From positions 40,394,707 to 40,458,706 of the forward strand of contig OZ024736.1 in NCBI GenBank assembly GCA_964016875.1: 64,000 nucleotides of DNA. Direction: 5' to 3'. This DNA comes from Fallopia convolvulus (lineage: Eukaryota; Streptophyta; Magnoliopsida; Caryophyllales; Polygonaceae). Shown here in pieces: positions 23,586 to 34,896 of this stretch. Both the position numbers and the translations under genes were made by a program. Position 1 is the stretch's first letter. Each line of letters starts with the position of its first letter. Below the pieces are notes generated by a model. It was given only the letters and a program-made list of their open reading frames with translations, had not been told where the DNA came from and made no database searches.

Positions 23586-23865
23586 GAGTTTGGTTCAAAT
23601 GAAACAAACTCTTATCCTAAAACGAATGCACTTTTCATAGTTAGTAATGCACTTTTCATATAAAAGTGCATTGAAAAATACAAAGTGCATTACAAAAAAG
23701 TGCACTAAAAAATTTTGAAAAGTGCACTAAAAAGTACGAAAAGTACAAATGCGAAAAAGTGCACTCTGAAGTATGAAAAATGCACTACTAACTACAAAAA
23801 GTGCATTCGTTTTAGGATAAGAGTTCGTTTTAGGATAAGAGTTTGTTTCATTTGAACCAAACTTC
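23586..23865. mobile_element. Mutator-type MITE with AAGTGCA array
   Basis: A 280-bp element with long inverted ends (GAGTTTGGTTCAAATGAAAC at the left; its complement, with one extra base, at the right; match continues to about 50 bp). TAATATGAC flanks both sides (23577-23585 and 23866-23874), a 9-bp duplication. The interior is built from about ten copies of AAGTGCA(C/T)T in both orientations. The right arm carries an 18-bp tandem duplication (TTCGTTTTAGGATAAGAG). No coding capacity. Confidence 0.85.
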
Positions 23866-23999
23866 TAATATGACTATATAATATTAAAATTTTGTTCATA
23901 AAGATAAATAGTAGAGATATCATGTACTAATTTAGTGGGTAAGGAATTAAAGATCACCTATTAATATATTATGTGCAATTATTAATAACATTACCAATA

Positions 24000-24175
24000 T
24001 TATTATATTATATATTCTTAAGGAATGTAAATACTAAAAATTATGAAGGGTAAAGGAGTAAATTGAAAAAATTAAGAAGCTTATGTGGCATAGTTAAGAG
24101 ATTGACAAATAAGATAGAGGGATTCGAGTTTAGTAATAATACTAGCTTAAGTTCTCGTGACTTGCACGGATTTAT
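24000..24175 (-). repeat. Helitron-tail-like repeat, copy 1
   Basis: Shares an ordered set of words with 24595-24770 (ATGTGGCATAGTTAAGA, GATAGAGGGATTCGA, TACTAGC). Read on the minus strand it ends with a degenerate CCGTGC/CACG hairpin followed by CTAG-T, the 3' signature of plant Helitrons. Confidence 0.5.
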
Positions 24176-24594
24176 AAAATTATTGTATTATTTGTTTGTA
24201 AACTTGATTAAATTGATATTAAAAAAATTATTTGTACCTTATTAAAAAACTATCATTTCTAAAAATAATTATTGATATAAGTAAGGTTTTTTAAGAAACG
24301 ATATGTATCTTATCGTATAAACTACCCTATCGAAAAATAAAACTAATATATTAAAAATAATTTTGCTGTATATTAGTAATATTATTATATTTAAAAAATT
24401 TATTTCATAATAAATATTATATTTCTATCACTTGCCAAATTTTAAGATCTCTAAATATAATTGTATATTAGTAATATTAGTAACATTTTTATATTTAATA
24501 AAAACTTTTCATAATGGATTAGGCTCCAAAAGCAACTTGTCAAAATTTAAGAGATCTAAATATAGTTTTATATTAGTAATATAAGAATTATTAT

Positions 24595-24770
24595 TATTAT
24601 TATTATAAAAGGATTGTAAATACTTAAATTAACAAAGGGCAAAGAGTTAAATGGAAAAATTAAAACGCCTACGTGGCATAGTTAAGACGATGACACTTAG
24701 GATAGAGGGATTCGACTTTAGTTATAGTACTAGCATAAACCTGTCGTGCCATGCACGACAATAATCTAAA
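24595..24770 (-). repeat. Helitron-tail-like repeat, copy 2
   Basis: Better-kept relative of 24000-24175. On the minus strand the hairpin GTCGTGCATGGCACGAC (24743-24759) is followed about ten bases later by CTAG-T (near 24730), as expected for a Helitron 3' end. The same hairpin also occurs alone at about 23450-23466. Confidence 0.5.
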
Positions 24771-25045
24771 TTTTATTAATATTTTATTTAAGTGTTAAGG
24801 GAATTAAGAAAAAAATATTTGATAATATTTTTAAAATATTAATCTATTTTATTATAGTGTCAAACTAAGTTTATATAGTCAATCTTTAAAAAGATATTAG
24901 ACATGATTAGTGTAATTATATATGTGGAATATGAATAAAGTAATTTTTTCAAAAAAAAAAATTTCTAAAACAATAACACTATTTTTTATTGTAGTGTTAG
25001 GCCAATTTTAAATAGTCAATCTTTAAAAAGATAACGGAGATGATT

Positions 25046-27951
25046 TGTAACACCCCCTTCCTACCCTGGAGGTATTACCGCCAGTAACCTCGATTAAGAC
25101 TAAACCGAAGCTACCCAAGGCTTTAAACTGACTGAACAAACTAAAACAAACATTACAACGGAATAAATACAATTGGTCTTATACAAACCTTAATCCAAAA
25201 AGATTAAATAAATAGCACAACCTTCTATTTAAACAAAATCTTCATACAGTCTTCCATAAGCTCTTATTTCTGAAACTGAGCTTCACTTGAAGTAGTTCAA
25301 CCATGATCTTCACTCAAGTATAACTATTGAAAACCTTTCTTCAACTTCTGGAGCTTCAAACATCTGAATCCGCCTCTTGAATCAACTTCCAAGAAGAACC
25401 TGATGTATCGTATACAACGGTGGACACCAGCCAACCAAATAAAAGAAAAGAAAATGGACGGGTTAGTCTAATGAAAGACTAGCAAGCGGAGAATCTACTT
25501 GGTTCTTATGGTTGTAACTAAACATATTGGCATCCAAATCCGAATAGACTCGGATTTGATCCAACAGTTAGTAGTCTTATAGAGAATAAGAAGGATACTC
25601 GCATAATCAAGAGAGAGAACACCACCGCTTGTGGTTTCTTTAAGAAGCATAAACAATTGTTGGGAACTCATATTAATCACATAACATCTTGAAAAGTCTC
25701 CGTCGACTAATCAGATTGACTTAATCAAAGTTTGATTAAGAATCATTCATAACCGGGAGTAAGAATGGTTATTGAATAGACTAACCATTCGGGTACATTA
25801 ATGTGCCTAACACACTTATCTTTATTACTTCCAGAACTTTTCACAAACATGTTGGTAACTTTTAAGCGGCTAAAACCGCAGAGAATCCACCTGTACATGG
25901 AGACGCCAAGATGAGAGGGATTATTTCAACCATGATCATTGACGAACACCTAGTACCAATTTGCACTTAGCTAGAGTGCATAAACACCTCCTCCAGCGTT
26001 GAGTGAGGTATGAGTCATGACCCGAATGTTGGGATATGATAGTAACGAGCTAAACCTCCCAACATAGACTGTGTTATAAAGAGGTCATCGGAGACTTGGC
26101 TCCTACCCCTGAAAAAAACTAACTTACTTCACCATAATGTCTCAGCATGAGACAACATACAAGGCCACACATAACGGACCTAAATCCAGTTCTAACGCGA
26201 AACTGAATAAAAAATATGGTCATTATTTCTAGGAAATATAACGACCTATCATATTTTTATTAATCATACAAGTTATTCCCAACACAAATATAAAATGGGA
26301 TCCAATTCCTCATTTAATAACAATAACGCAAGAGAGAATCGTCCACTTGCCTTATAAGGCGTGCTCGACGTCTTTAGCAATTTCAATAGTAATCTGTATC
26401 ATCCTTCTGACAAATATAACAAAAGGATTTTCAGCAACGAGCTCACAGAAACACCTCTTAGTTGTATTCTCAACTCCTACAACTTCCTAATCGATAAACG
26501 ATTTAATTTCCGAATATCGATATATAGTGAATCCTTAGTTATCATGCTTCAAGGAGCCATCTTGGCGGAATTATAACTAATTATCCGCTTTCCTTTTGAA
26601 ACAATTTTCTAAATAAAAATTGTTCATCAGTAACAGTACTACAATATTACCAAATTTCACCTCAAACGGATTAACGACGAATCCCAAGTAATTATCCGAA
26701 GTCCTTTACCTGACAACCGATGTCTAAACTTGTATTCGCTATAAGTAACGATCCAGACGTCCGTTTCTCGAGCGGTTTGAACCTGTAGAACCGTATTAAC
26801 GTCAAGATTATAAAAACCATAAATTTAATTAGCAAAGCGGCACCGAAAGGCCCTTACGGTGGCTCCGCAACCAATCCGCTAATTAATTTCGATCGTATAT
26901 ACCTTCACTCATACCCATGGCTCGTGTGGCTCGATCCCCGAGCCCGAGGGTGGCTGGGCATTGCCCGACAGCAGCCCTTGCCATTGGTGGTGGTCGGACA
27001 AGCTACCGATCGCCGGCGACGTCGCGCGGCGTGGTCGAAAAGTGATCGGCGTGAAGGCTCTTTCTCCCGAGGTCGTCGTTCCACCTTGAATCTCTCGCTG
27101 GTTCCTTTTCTTCTTTGTGCAGCAGCAGCAACCAACAAAGCCAGAGAGAGGATGAAGAAGATGAGGTGAGGTGGAGGTGAGGAGGAAGAAGAGCTGTCGG
27201 CGGTGAAGACCGAATTCTTTCCTCCCGAGCGCTGTCGTTCCGCCTGATTCTTCTCTTGGTTCTGGTTCAGTTAGAACTCACAAAAATGGTAGAAGAGGAG
27301 GTGGGGAAGATGGTGGTGGTTGGGGGCAGAGAAGGCGGCCGAGAAGAGAACGCCGGCGGTGAAGTATTCAGCAGCCGAGTCCTTCGTTCCGTCCTTATCT
27401 CTCGGTTCCTTGCTTTTGGAGACGAAATTGTAGACTTTTGATGAGGCAGATCAGACAAGCTGGTGGAGAAAGAATTCTTCACCCAAAGAAAAGTCAAATT
27501 TCCCTCCTCATTAAGCAACTGAAAGGCGGTTTACAACGAATTTCCCGTCCCGGAACGGAACTCGCGTTAAAGCGGTAAAATTATGTACCTCGGGTGGAAA
27601 AACTCACTAAACGAAAAACGTCCCGTAAATTATGTAGACCAATAAAACCAATTTTCCATGATTTTATCTTGCTACCTTCAATTTTTTAAGGCTTCCGTTT
27701 CGTATTTTAAATTCCTTTCGGTACATAATTAAAAAGACGGCTTATCCAATAAATATTCTTTTTCCACTGAAAAATCCTAGAATTCACACCGATCCATAAA
27801 ATCATTTCTTTGTGATTTTAGGATATCACCAACAATTTTCTAGGATTAAATCTCCAACAAAAATATTGGATTAAGCGTTAAAACGAACTAAGAGATTAAA
27901 AGGATATCCGAGAAAAATTCAAAAATATCCTCAAAAACCGCAGTTATTACA
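25046..27951 (-). mobile_element. Long LTR of a Ty3/gypsy chromovirus-like element
   Basis: On the minus strand it starts TGTAATAACTGCGG and ends GGGGGTGTTACA (TG...CA), 2.9 kb. The LTR call rests on what lies just to its right (27952-27990): on the minus strand a pol tail encoding around TTTCGAGGACGAAAC, then the polypurine tract AAGGGGG, then the LTR start. So this is a 3' LTR whose internal region is mostly lost. The part at 26900-27450 is GC-rich and gives spurious open frames. A similar LTR is at 34.9-37.3 kb. Confidence 0.75.
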
Positions 27952-28080
27952 TTAGTACCCCCTTAAAAATGGTTTCGTCCTCGAAACAAGGGAGAACTCG
28001 GATCACAAGAAGGATAGTACAAACATACACACCACTACTACAAACCTATACAGAAGTTTGTAGTACCCCCTTAAAAACAT
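27952..28080 (-). mobile_element. Remnant pol tail and polypurine tract
   Basis: Only the last bases of a Ty3 internal region. The tract AAGGGGGTAC occurs twice, at about 27957 and 28063, within repeated words TAGTACCCCCTTAAAAA, so a short duplication happened here. To the right the sequence no longer resembles retrotransposon. Confidence 0.55.
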
Positions 28081-28429
28081 ACTGTTACTTCTGCACCAAG
28101 CACAGAATAACCACTGCTTAATTACCAAGTTTCTTCTTTTACAACGTTCATTGACTTTGGAAAATGACTCAGCATTTCCTGTCTAATTTCTCAAGTCTTT
28201 TCTTTACCTCCATTTATAGGCCAAAGTAGCCTAACCAGAGATATATTGAACGCATACTATCAAGGAAAACATTCCGGATAGAATGCACTGAAGGTGGCAA
28301 TGTCAATCGATAAACAAGCTTACCAGTTCTTTCCAGAACCAAACAACATCTGGGTCAAAATAGGGACTGAAAAATACCTCAAAACAGATCGAGAGTATCC
28401 TCAATTATAAGAAAAAACAGAACACCTCT

Positions 28430-28930
28430 TGGCAATGGTCAAAACTTGTAGGCCTAATAGACATGTTCATCAAAAGGCTCATCTGGCAAGTGGGAGACAG
28501 TAAAACCGCCCGATTCTGGAAAGATAATTGGACCGACAATGGCCCCCTTATCCCGAAACCCGAAGTTGAAGGCCTAATAGATTGGGAGAAACATGTAGTG
28601 GTATACCTCTGGGAGGATAACTCTTGGAATTTGGAGAAATTGAATGAGGTTGTCTCATATGATGACCTTGATAGAATCTCCAAAATTATCATTCCCATTA
28701 ATAAACTACTGGATAGGTTGTACTGGCAACCAAGCAAAAATGGTTGGTACTCCACCAACTCTACTATGCAATGGCTTTACCAATCGAAAAGTGAACCCAA
28801 AATAAACTTAGAATGGATAAATCGGCTAAATATTCCGCCTAAAATGAAGAACTTTATTTGAAAAGTTGCTCCAAATGAATTGCCAACCAAAACCAGACTT
28901 GCTTTTGAAATTAAGTAAGAATGGGGTACG
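28430..28930 (+). mobile_element. LINE fragment (zf-RVT region)
   Basis: Plus-strand frame 28463-28861 reads RLIWQVGDSKTARFWKDNW, then LWEDNSWNLEKL, then KNGWYSTNSTMQWL and INRLNIPPKMKNFI, the order of the zf-RVT module after LINE reverse transcriptase. A stop follows and the frame resumes (KVAPNELPTKTRLAFEIK). No poly(A) tail or target duplication seen. Different in sequence from the 9.6-kb LINE. Confidence 0.75.
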
Positions 28931-29327
28931 AGAATTGTTTTTGAAATTCATTTTATTTGATCAACACTCTTTATTCATTAGGTCAAAATGGTAGTGAATA
29001 TTTAAAATGTAATAAGATTGACAAAAAAAATAAAATTTTGAGTTTAGTTAATGTTTTTGTTAATTCCGAAAATAAATCTTCGTTGTTAAAAAAGTTTTAA
29101 TTAGAGTGAAGATATCTATATATCTATATACATTATAAAATAGAAAATTTTGAGTAATTAATGACTAAACATGTAAGGCAATAAAGAGTGAGTTAAAAAA
29201 AGGAAATAGTAAATAAAATTTGGGTATCTCACCCTATGAAGAATTCAATGTATTAATATATATACCTGTCAAATAATCCTATTACATTGAGGGAGTACAA
29301 AGAAAAAAAAATGGAAAAAGTAAAGTT

Positions 29328-29550
29328 GAAACGTTTTTGGCAGTAGAGATTTACATTGTGTATGGATGTGAAAAGTTGGGCTTATAAGCCCATAAAAAAT
29401 CCTATGACATTTAATATCATCAAAGCTGAAATTAAAGTAGAAACGTTTTTGGCAGTAGAGATTTACATTGTGTATGGATCTGAAAAGTTGGGCTTCTAAG
29501 CCCATAAAGAATCCTATGACATTCAATATTATAAGGCTGAAACGTTTTTG
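29328..29550. repeat. 112-bp tandem duplication upstream of the RPA-like gene
   Basis: GAAACGTTTTTGG starts copies at 29328 and 29440 and a partial third at 29539. Each full copy has a palindrome-like GGGCTTATAAGCCC or GGGCTTCTAAGCCC. It lies 280-500 bases upstream of the RPA-like start codon and may be part of its promoter. Confidence 0.8.
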
Positions 29551-29775
29551 GTAGAGAATATAAAGAATCCAAGGATATTAACCTAATCCCATTTATTACA
29601 TTGAATATGAAGATTCATCCAATTTTAAATTCCAATTGAAACAGCCAGCAGTAATCATCCAAATTAATACAAGTTTTTGGCAGTAATCATCCACTATATA
29701 AAGGCTCACAAACTTATGACCAACTACTTCCCACTCTTCCCTCAACCTTATAAATCTACACTATATATAGCCTCA

Positions 29776-29782
29776 TATAAAT
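29776..29782 (+). promoter_or_regulatory. Probable TATA box of the RPA-like gene
   Basis: TATAAAT 43-49 bases before the start codon; a second candidate, TATATATA, lies 13 bases further upstream (29762-29769). The leader would be short. Confidence 0.4.
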
Positions 29783-29824
29783 AGGAACCAATACTTTTTT
29801 CTCTTTCTTTCAAACAGCAAGACA

Positions 29825-30567
29825 ATGTCGTCATCCTCGGTTCCATTGGTGAGTGTTTGCATTTGTGTAATAAACAACTTCCCTGCACTATATGAGATAT
29901 GATTATTTCAAAACTAAGATGTTAGCATGTGATAATTTCCCATCTTCCTCATATTGTTAATGCTAAATTCATTGTTATTATCCTATTTTTGCAGCATCAA
30001 GTAGGTGAGGTAAGTGCGGAGAAAGCAATTGAAGGAACAATTTCAGATTTACTCAATTGGTGTAAGAGTAGTTCAAAGGTTATTTCTATACCAAGACTAT
30101 TTGAACTCTTACTCCTCTTATCCTTCCTAAAAGTAATTGGTTCTTTCATTTCTTTATAGGGGACAACATTCAGATGCAAAGTCATCGTGACTAACCTTCG
30201 GGAAACAAAGGGTTGGTACCACTACTTATGCTCCAACACGAAATGCAAAACGGGATTGAGCATAATTGAGAACCAATTATGGTGTGAAACATGTGGAGAC
30301 TTCATCATATCACCGCGTATAAGGTACTTAACTTGAAGACCTAGAAAAAAAAGGAAATACAACATTATAATATATATTTAATTGAAATAGAAAGCATGAA
30401 TAATGTTTATTACTAAAAATTCATGCAGATTGAGGCTAGATGTAGATGTTGCAGACCATACGGGTTCAGTTGTAATGAGTATGTTTGACGACACCGTGGA
30501 ATTAACCACTTATAACAACTCACTTGAAACGAAAACAACGGGGTATGGGCCCCTTATAGCATTTTGA
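29825..30567 (+). CDS. Small RPA1 C-terminal-like zinc/OB-fold protein
   Basis: Likely single-stranded nucleic-acid-binding protein. Exons 29825-29848, 29995-30078, 30160-30323 and 30429-30567 join in phase with GT-AG introns to give 136 residues. The core matches the Rep_fac-A_C fold of replication protein A large subunit: FRCKVIVTNLRETKGWYHYLC, a CX4C pair (CSNTKC), a CX2C pair (CETC), then LRLDVDVADHTGSVVMSMFDD. Normal RPA1 exceeds 600 residues, so this is only the last domain behind a short novel N-terminus. Plants carry many such RPA-like copies, and plant Helitrons can encode RPA-like proteins; Helitron tails lie on both sides. It could be a domesticated or captured fragment. Intact splice sites and frame argue for a functional gene. 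Confidence 0.72.
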
Positions 30568-30661
30568 CAAGGACTCTGCCATCTACGCTGAAAACCACAC
30601 AATCTATACATCTACTTTGCCATCTTTCACAATCTATTCCACCATAGACTTTTCACATTTA

Positions 30662-30872
30662 CCAATACTCAGTTGGTCTAGTGGTAAAGTGGTGCTAGAC
30701 TCCTTAAGTGTTGTGCAGGAGGTTCGAAGTTCGAATCTCACTGGCGGCATGTATGGAAAAATTGATATTGGGAGGGTCTCCCCCAAAATGGGGCCACGAA
30801 GTACCCGGTCCGGATGTAGAGCGGTGTCCGACCGATCGAACCGGGCGAGCCAAAAGGCAAGACCAAAAAAAA
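30662..30872 (+). mobile_element. SINE with 18-bp target duplication
   Basis: A 211-bp tRNA-derived SINE. A-box-like TGGTCTAGTGG near 30673 and B-box GTTCGAATC near 30729 form a pol III promoter; the body is GC-rich and the end is an A-run. ATAGACTTTTCACATTTA is repeated exactly at 30644-30661 and 30873-30890. The perfect duplication implies a fairly recent insertion. It lies between the RPA-like gene and the importin alpha fragment. Confidence 0.92.
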
Positions 30873-30953
30873 ATAGACTTTTCACATTTAAAGACCAATA
30901 GGGTTGTGATATATAGACATGCATAAGATGATGAAGTAAACTTAAAATCCTAC

Positions 30954-31727
30954 CTGGGTCTGCATATCATCCCCAGTAACAATATTGCCAACAGTGCGAA
31001 GGGCAGGAATGAGCACTGCAGTGGAAGGATGCCTGCATCAAAGGTCATCAGCAAGTTAGTTGCCAGATGCTGAAACACAGAAAGGTAAATCAACAATGAT
31101 ATCAAGATGGTAAGGTTTACACACATGAGCAGTTCAACAAGCCGAGGGCAGACACCCATATTAATCACTTCTTGAATTTTGTCATTTGTACCATCAGAAA
31201 GGTAGGAAAGCGCCCAGCAGGCATCAGTCAGCACTTCTTCATCATTTAAATGGACAAGACGCTCAAGTGTTGGCTTCACCTGCCAATCGTACTACAAAGT
31301 GTTATTCCAAAAATATGAAAGTTGGTACAAGTGAAAAAAAAATTCGTGCATAGGAATGTCAACCTTTTCAAATTGTGGTTGTGGCTTTCCTCTGCAGAAA
31401 TTTGATAAAGTCCATGTAGCATTTCTCAACATTGAAAGCTTAGATTGCTCATTCATCTGTAAAAGCAACGGAATCAATGCACCATGGCCTAAAACAAGAT
31501 CCCAGCGGCACCTTGGGGAATCACCTGCGACATTGCCCAGAGCCCAAACACCCTGCAGAAGAAATCATATAATCCACATAGTTGATCAGTTTCCATCAAG
31601 TATACCTGCTCCAGAACATCATCACTAGGAGAACCAAGAAGCTTCACAAGAATTGGGACTGCCCCATGATGAATCACCACCTTAGTGTTCTCAGAGGTCC
31701 CGGATGCAATATTAGTGAGTGCCCAAG
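30954..31727 (-). pseudogene. Importin alpha internal exon block
   Basis: Four consecutive importin alpha exons on the minus strand: 31606-31727, 31364-31552, 31125-31279 and 30954-31032. Splice sites and phases are intact and no stop interrupts them. They encode ARM repeats 2-5: [83 protein letters not shown]. The N-terminal importin-beta-binding domain, the first ARM repeat and all later repeats are missing. To the right the expected upstream exon is absent; to the left are the SINE and the RPA-like gene. It cannot make a nuclear import receptor. It looks like a captured or translocated fragment with exon-intron structure retained. Confidence 0.87.
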
Positions 31728-31737
31728 CTAACAAACA

Positions 31738-32230
31738 ACTTTATTTAAGATGAAGAACCCAAGATCTAACAAAAACAAGACCAGATCTACAAACAACAAT
31801 ATCAGATCTACTAACAACAACACCAGATCTAACAAACAATCACCTACCCCTGCCAAATACTCACCCAAACCCTATGACCCTTGAAATCCAAACATGAAAC
31901 ATAACATGCATTACAGATGGTCAGATTCAATCTCAGCGCTAGGGTTTAATGGAGACATACGAAGGTGAAGACGGAGTGGGGAAAAGAGGACGAAGAATAA
32001 ATACCTCGCAAACGATGGCAACAGAACCGACGACCGAATGTTCATTGACACCATTTCAGAAGGACCATCGCTTTCGGAAAATACAAAGGACACCTGTTTG
32101 GGAGAAGCGTCAATGTAAGCATCGTCGCCGACGACCTTTCACATCCCCATCAGCATCGTCCAACTCTGGAAATGTTTCGACACAGAAGGGAAAAGAAACC
32201 AAAAAGAAATAAGACCTAATCAGAATAGGG
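31738..32230. other. Non-coding DNA next to the importin fragment
   Basis: ACCAGATCTA-type words repeat four times at 31780-31835. The 31940-32210 part is less AT-rich and open on both strands, but neither frame has a known domain or an importin N-terminus. Confidence 0.45.
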
Positions 32231-32984
32231 TCGGATAAGGAACACGCAACAAAACAAGTGTCCCACGTTGCCCACTGAAACAAAATTAATTTAATTAACT
32301 TACATATATTAAACTCCACATTCGACAATACATCATTTAATGAAGTGAATTTGAACATATAATATCCAAACGCAAGGACCAATCGTCTCATGACTTTAGA
32401 AAAAACGTATATGATATTTTATTAAAAACTGTTACATGTGTTAAACGATGGCTCCATCCATGAGATTTTCAATCATATTAATATTTTAAAAATATCTAAC
32501 GATCCAAAATATTTACATGTCTAATAATTAACCCTACACACCAAATCTCTTAATTGAAACAAAAAAATAATATATGTCACTCTTATTTAGATGCATCATT
32601 CTCATTCATAATATGAAAAACTATACAAAAGTATAACCAACTTATTACGAAGTATTATTTTAAAAAAAAAAACTTATATGCAAAAACAATATCCATTCCA
32701 TATTTATCATGGTCCAATAGCAAAATAAAGCTCTTGAAATTACCAACCAATCAAAATCACTAAGTCAGAAAAGTAAAATCAATCACTGATATGTTACTCC
32801 ATTTCTAAGGATAAACAAAAAAAAAAATTTTTACACGTCTCAGTTTTAAAGCAATTTTATTCTCCTATCATTAGTTTCTTAAATAAAAAGGATAACTACT
32901 TATATAATTCTAAAATTCATATAATAAATAAATCTCGTGTATAGCCAGGTCTAAACACTAGGTTGTTATATTTTTATAATACAT
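32231..32984. other. AT-rich repeat-type DNA
   Basis: No gene seen. At 32937-32975 a degenerate CTCGTG...AGG hairpin followed by CACTAG resembles a decayed Helitron 3' end. Confidence 0.4.
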
Positions 32985-33180
32985 ATAATATATTTTGAAA
33001 ATTATAATATACTTTATTATTAAAATATATAAAAATAATAGCTTATTATTCAATATAGTTTTTAAAACAAAAAAAATTAAAGATTGTAAAAAATTCGATT
33101 TTCTTTAGCTATTGGGTTGACCCGACCCCCACGAAAACCCCCAATGACCTAATTTGACTGATCAAGTTCACAATTGAAAC
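32985..33180. mobile_element. Relic of the 13.5-kb hAT-like family
   Basis: The AT core (TTATAATATA-TTTATTATTAAAATA-ATAAAAATAATA) matches 13675-13725 closely and is followed by GGGTTGACCCGACCC. Only one arm is left. Confidence 0.55.
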
Positions 33181-33311
33181 CATTATTATTCTCCTATTCT
33201 TAATTTATTAAATAAAAATAACAAAAATTTACAAAAAAATAAATGCCCTATAAGAAAGTAATAAACACAAATATCTATTTCCAAAATATAAATCAAGAAA
33301 ATATCTAATTC

Positions 33312-33338
33312 CGTGCGTAGCACGGGTCTACCCACTAG
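33312..33338 (+). mobile_element. Helitron 3' terminus
   Basis: Hairpin CCGTGC-GTA-GCACGG followed by GTCTACCCA and CTAG, then T, the standard Helitron end. The matching 5' TC end was not found with confidence, so element size is unknown. Confidence 0.6.
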
Positions 33339-33859
33339 TCAGAAAAAAAAGAAAAAAAAAAGATTTTACCTTTCACAAAGTTAAAGATAGGGATTGGGCT
33401 ATGATTGGATTAATTGGGCTGACTCAGAATGGAAAAAAGGAAACCCAAAATTGGGAGAATAGAAAGGAACTTCTCAACAAAAAAATAGTGCAAGGAATGG
33501 GCTTATTGGGCCAAACAGATCTAACGAACTAGAGAAAAACGTAAAAAGTGAAGAGAGTTGCATGTACTTCAATAGTATTAAAAGTAGTTTTTTTGGTAGA
33601 ATGGACTTTTGCGGGGAAACTGAAACAAGGCCTAAGTATGTGTTTGACATGTAAAATCATTTTCTCCAATTTCTTCACTATCATATACAAGAAATCATAT
33701 ATTCCTTTATATTGATGGGGAGAATTACAATCATTTCGAGTGGGAAATATCTCTAAAATGGAGCGATGATCGAGAAAAAAATTGTACTAAAAATTTTTCT
33801 CCTTCAAGGTTCAAGACTAATGAGAAAAAGTTTGACAAAAAGAAGGGCAGTAAAAATAA

Positions 33860-34896
33860 GTAGAAAAAATAAGATTAGACCAAAAGAAAAATAAGAGGGT
33901 TGAGAAAGAAAAGGAGTATGCAATAGACTCTGAGAAAGAATATATTCAATCTCAAAGTGTCCTTTTCACCCTAAAGGGCTCTATCCCTAAATATTTTATC
34001 AAGAACGATCTTATAAATCTTGATGATGATTTGATAAGAGGAGAAGAAGTTGCTCAATATTGTGTGATTGCTTATGTTGATGAGACTAACTAAATCCTAA
34101 AGGAAACATTGGTCATCCATAAAATCTCTAGACAAGGTAAAAATGATTGCAAAGGGTGGAGCAATGAGGTGAACCCTCTCATCCTTATGCCTTACTTACC
34201 TCAACAAGATCACTAAAGAAGCATAAGTAAAAATGCAAAAGTCAAAGCCTTTTTTTAAGGGTACATCTTAAAATGAGCATTTAAATGAAGATGTTCTCAA
34301 CAATTTACAAGTTTCTTATGAAGGGAGACTTTCAACAACAATGGTTATAGAGCCAAAAATACATGAGATGATTATAGGGGAAAAAAGAAATAACTCTCGC
34401 TTATCAGTCTTTGAAAGGCTCGATATAACAACAAAGAATAAATTTTCTCGACCATATGTGTTTGAAAGGCTTTAGAAGCCTAAGAACCAGAGAAGTCAAA
34501 TCAAAATAACCAAGAAGTGGAAGGTCAAAAAGAAGAATCAATCAAAGCTCTCCATCCAAAGATCAAAAGATGCTCAAGATGAAGCATACGACATCTCCAA
34601 TGGAGTTATGGATGGAGTTCTCTTGAAGTCACGAGCTCCACAAAAAGAGCTTTGAATGGTGATTAACCTCAAGAAGTGAACCATGAGGATTGACCAATAT
34701 TCATCATCATGTTTTAAACCATTATACTAAAAAAAGAGCTCGATGGTCTTCAATAACTACGTCAAAACTTGATCCATATAAGGGTACGTAGAAAATTTGA
34801 TATCAAACCCTAATGGGTCTCGAATTCAGTCCAAACCTTAAATTAAATTCAAAAATTGAAAAGATGTGCGCAAATGATAGTCAAAATGATTGGTAC
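33860..34896 (+). mobile_element. Tat-like Ty3/gypsy relic
   Basis: Broken plus-strand frames include TLKGSIPKYFIKNDLINLDDD, and twice the word VFERL (34407-34421 and 34458-34472), characteristic of the spacer region in plant Tat/Ogre-type polyproteins. Many stops. It is interrupted at 34897 by a solo LTR and appears to continue after 37335. The CTACGTA-rich stretch at 38450-38640 may be part of the same element. Confidence 0.6.

Noticed and set aside
26905..27518. Open frames of 60-83 codons around 27 kb
   Set aside because: They lie inside a long LTR, show no domain and occur on both strands because of local GC content.
30634..30926. Four overlapping frames of 64-96 codons
   Set aside because: They coincide with the SINE, which is non-coding.
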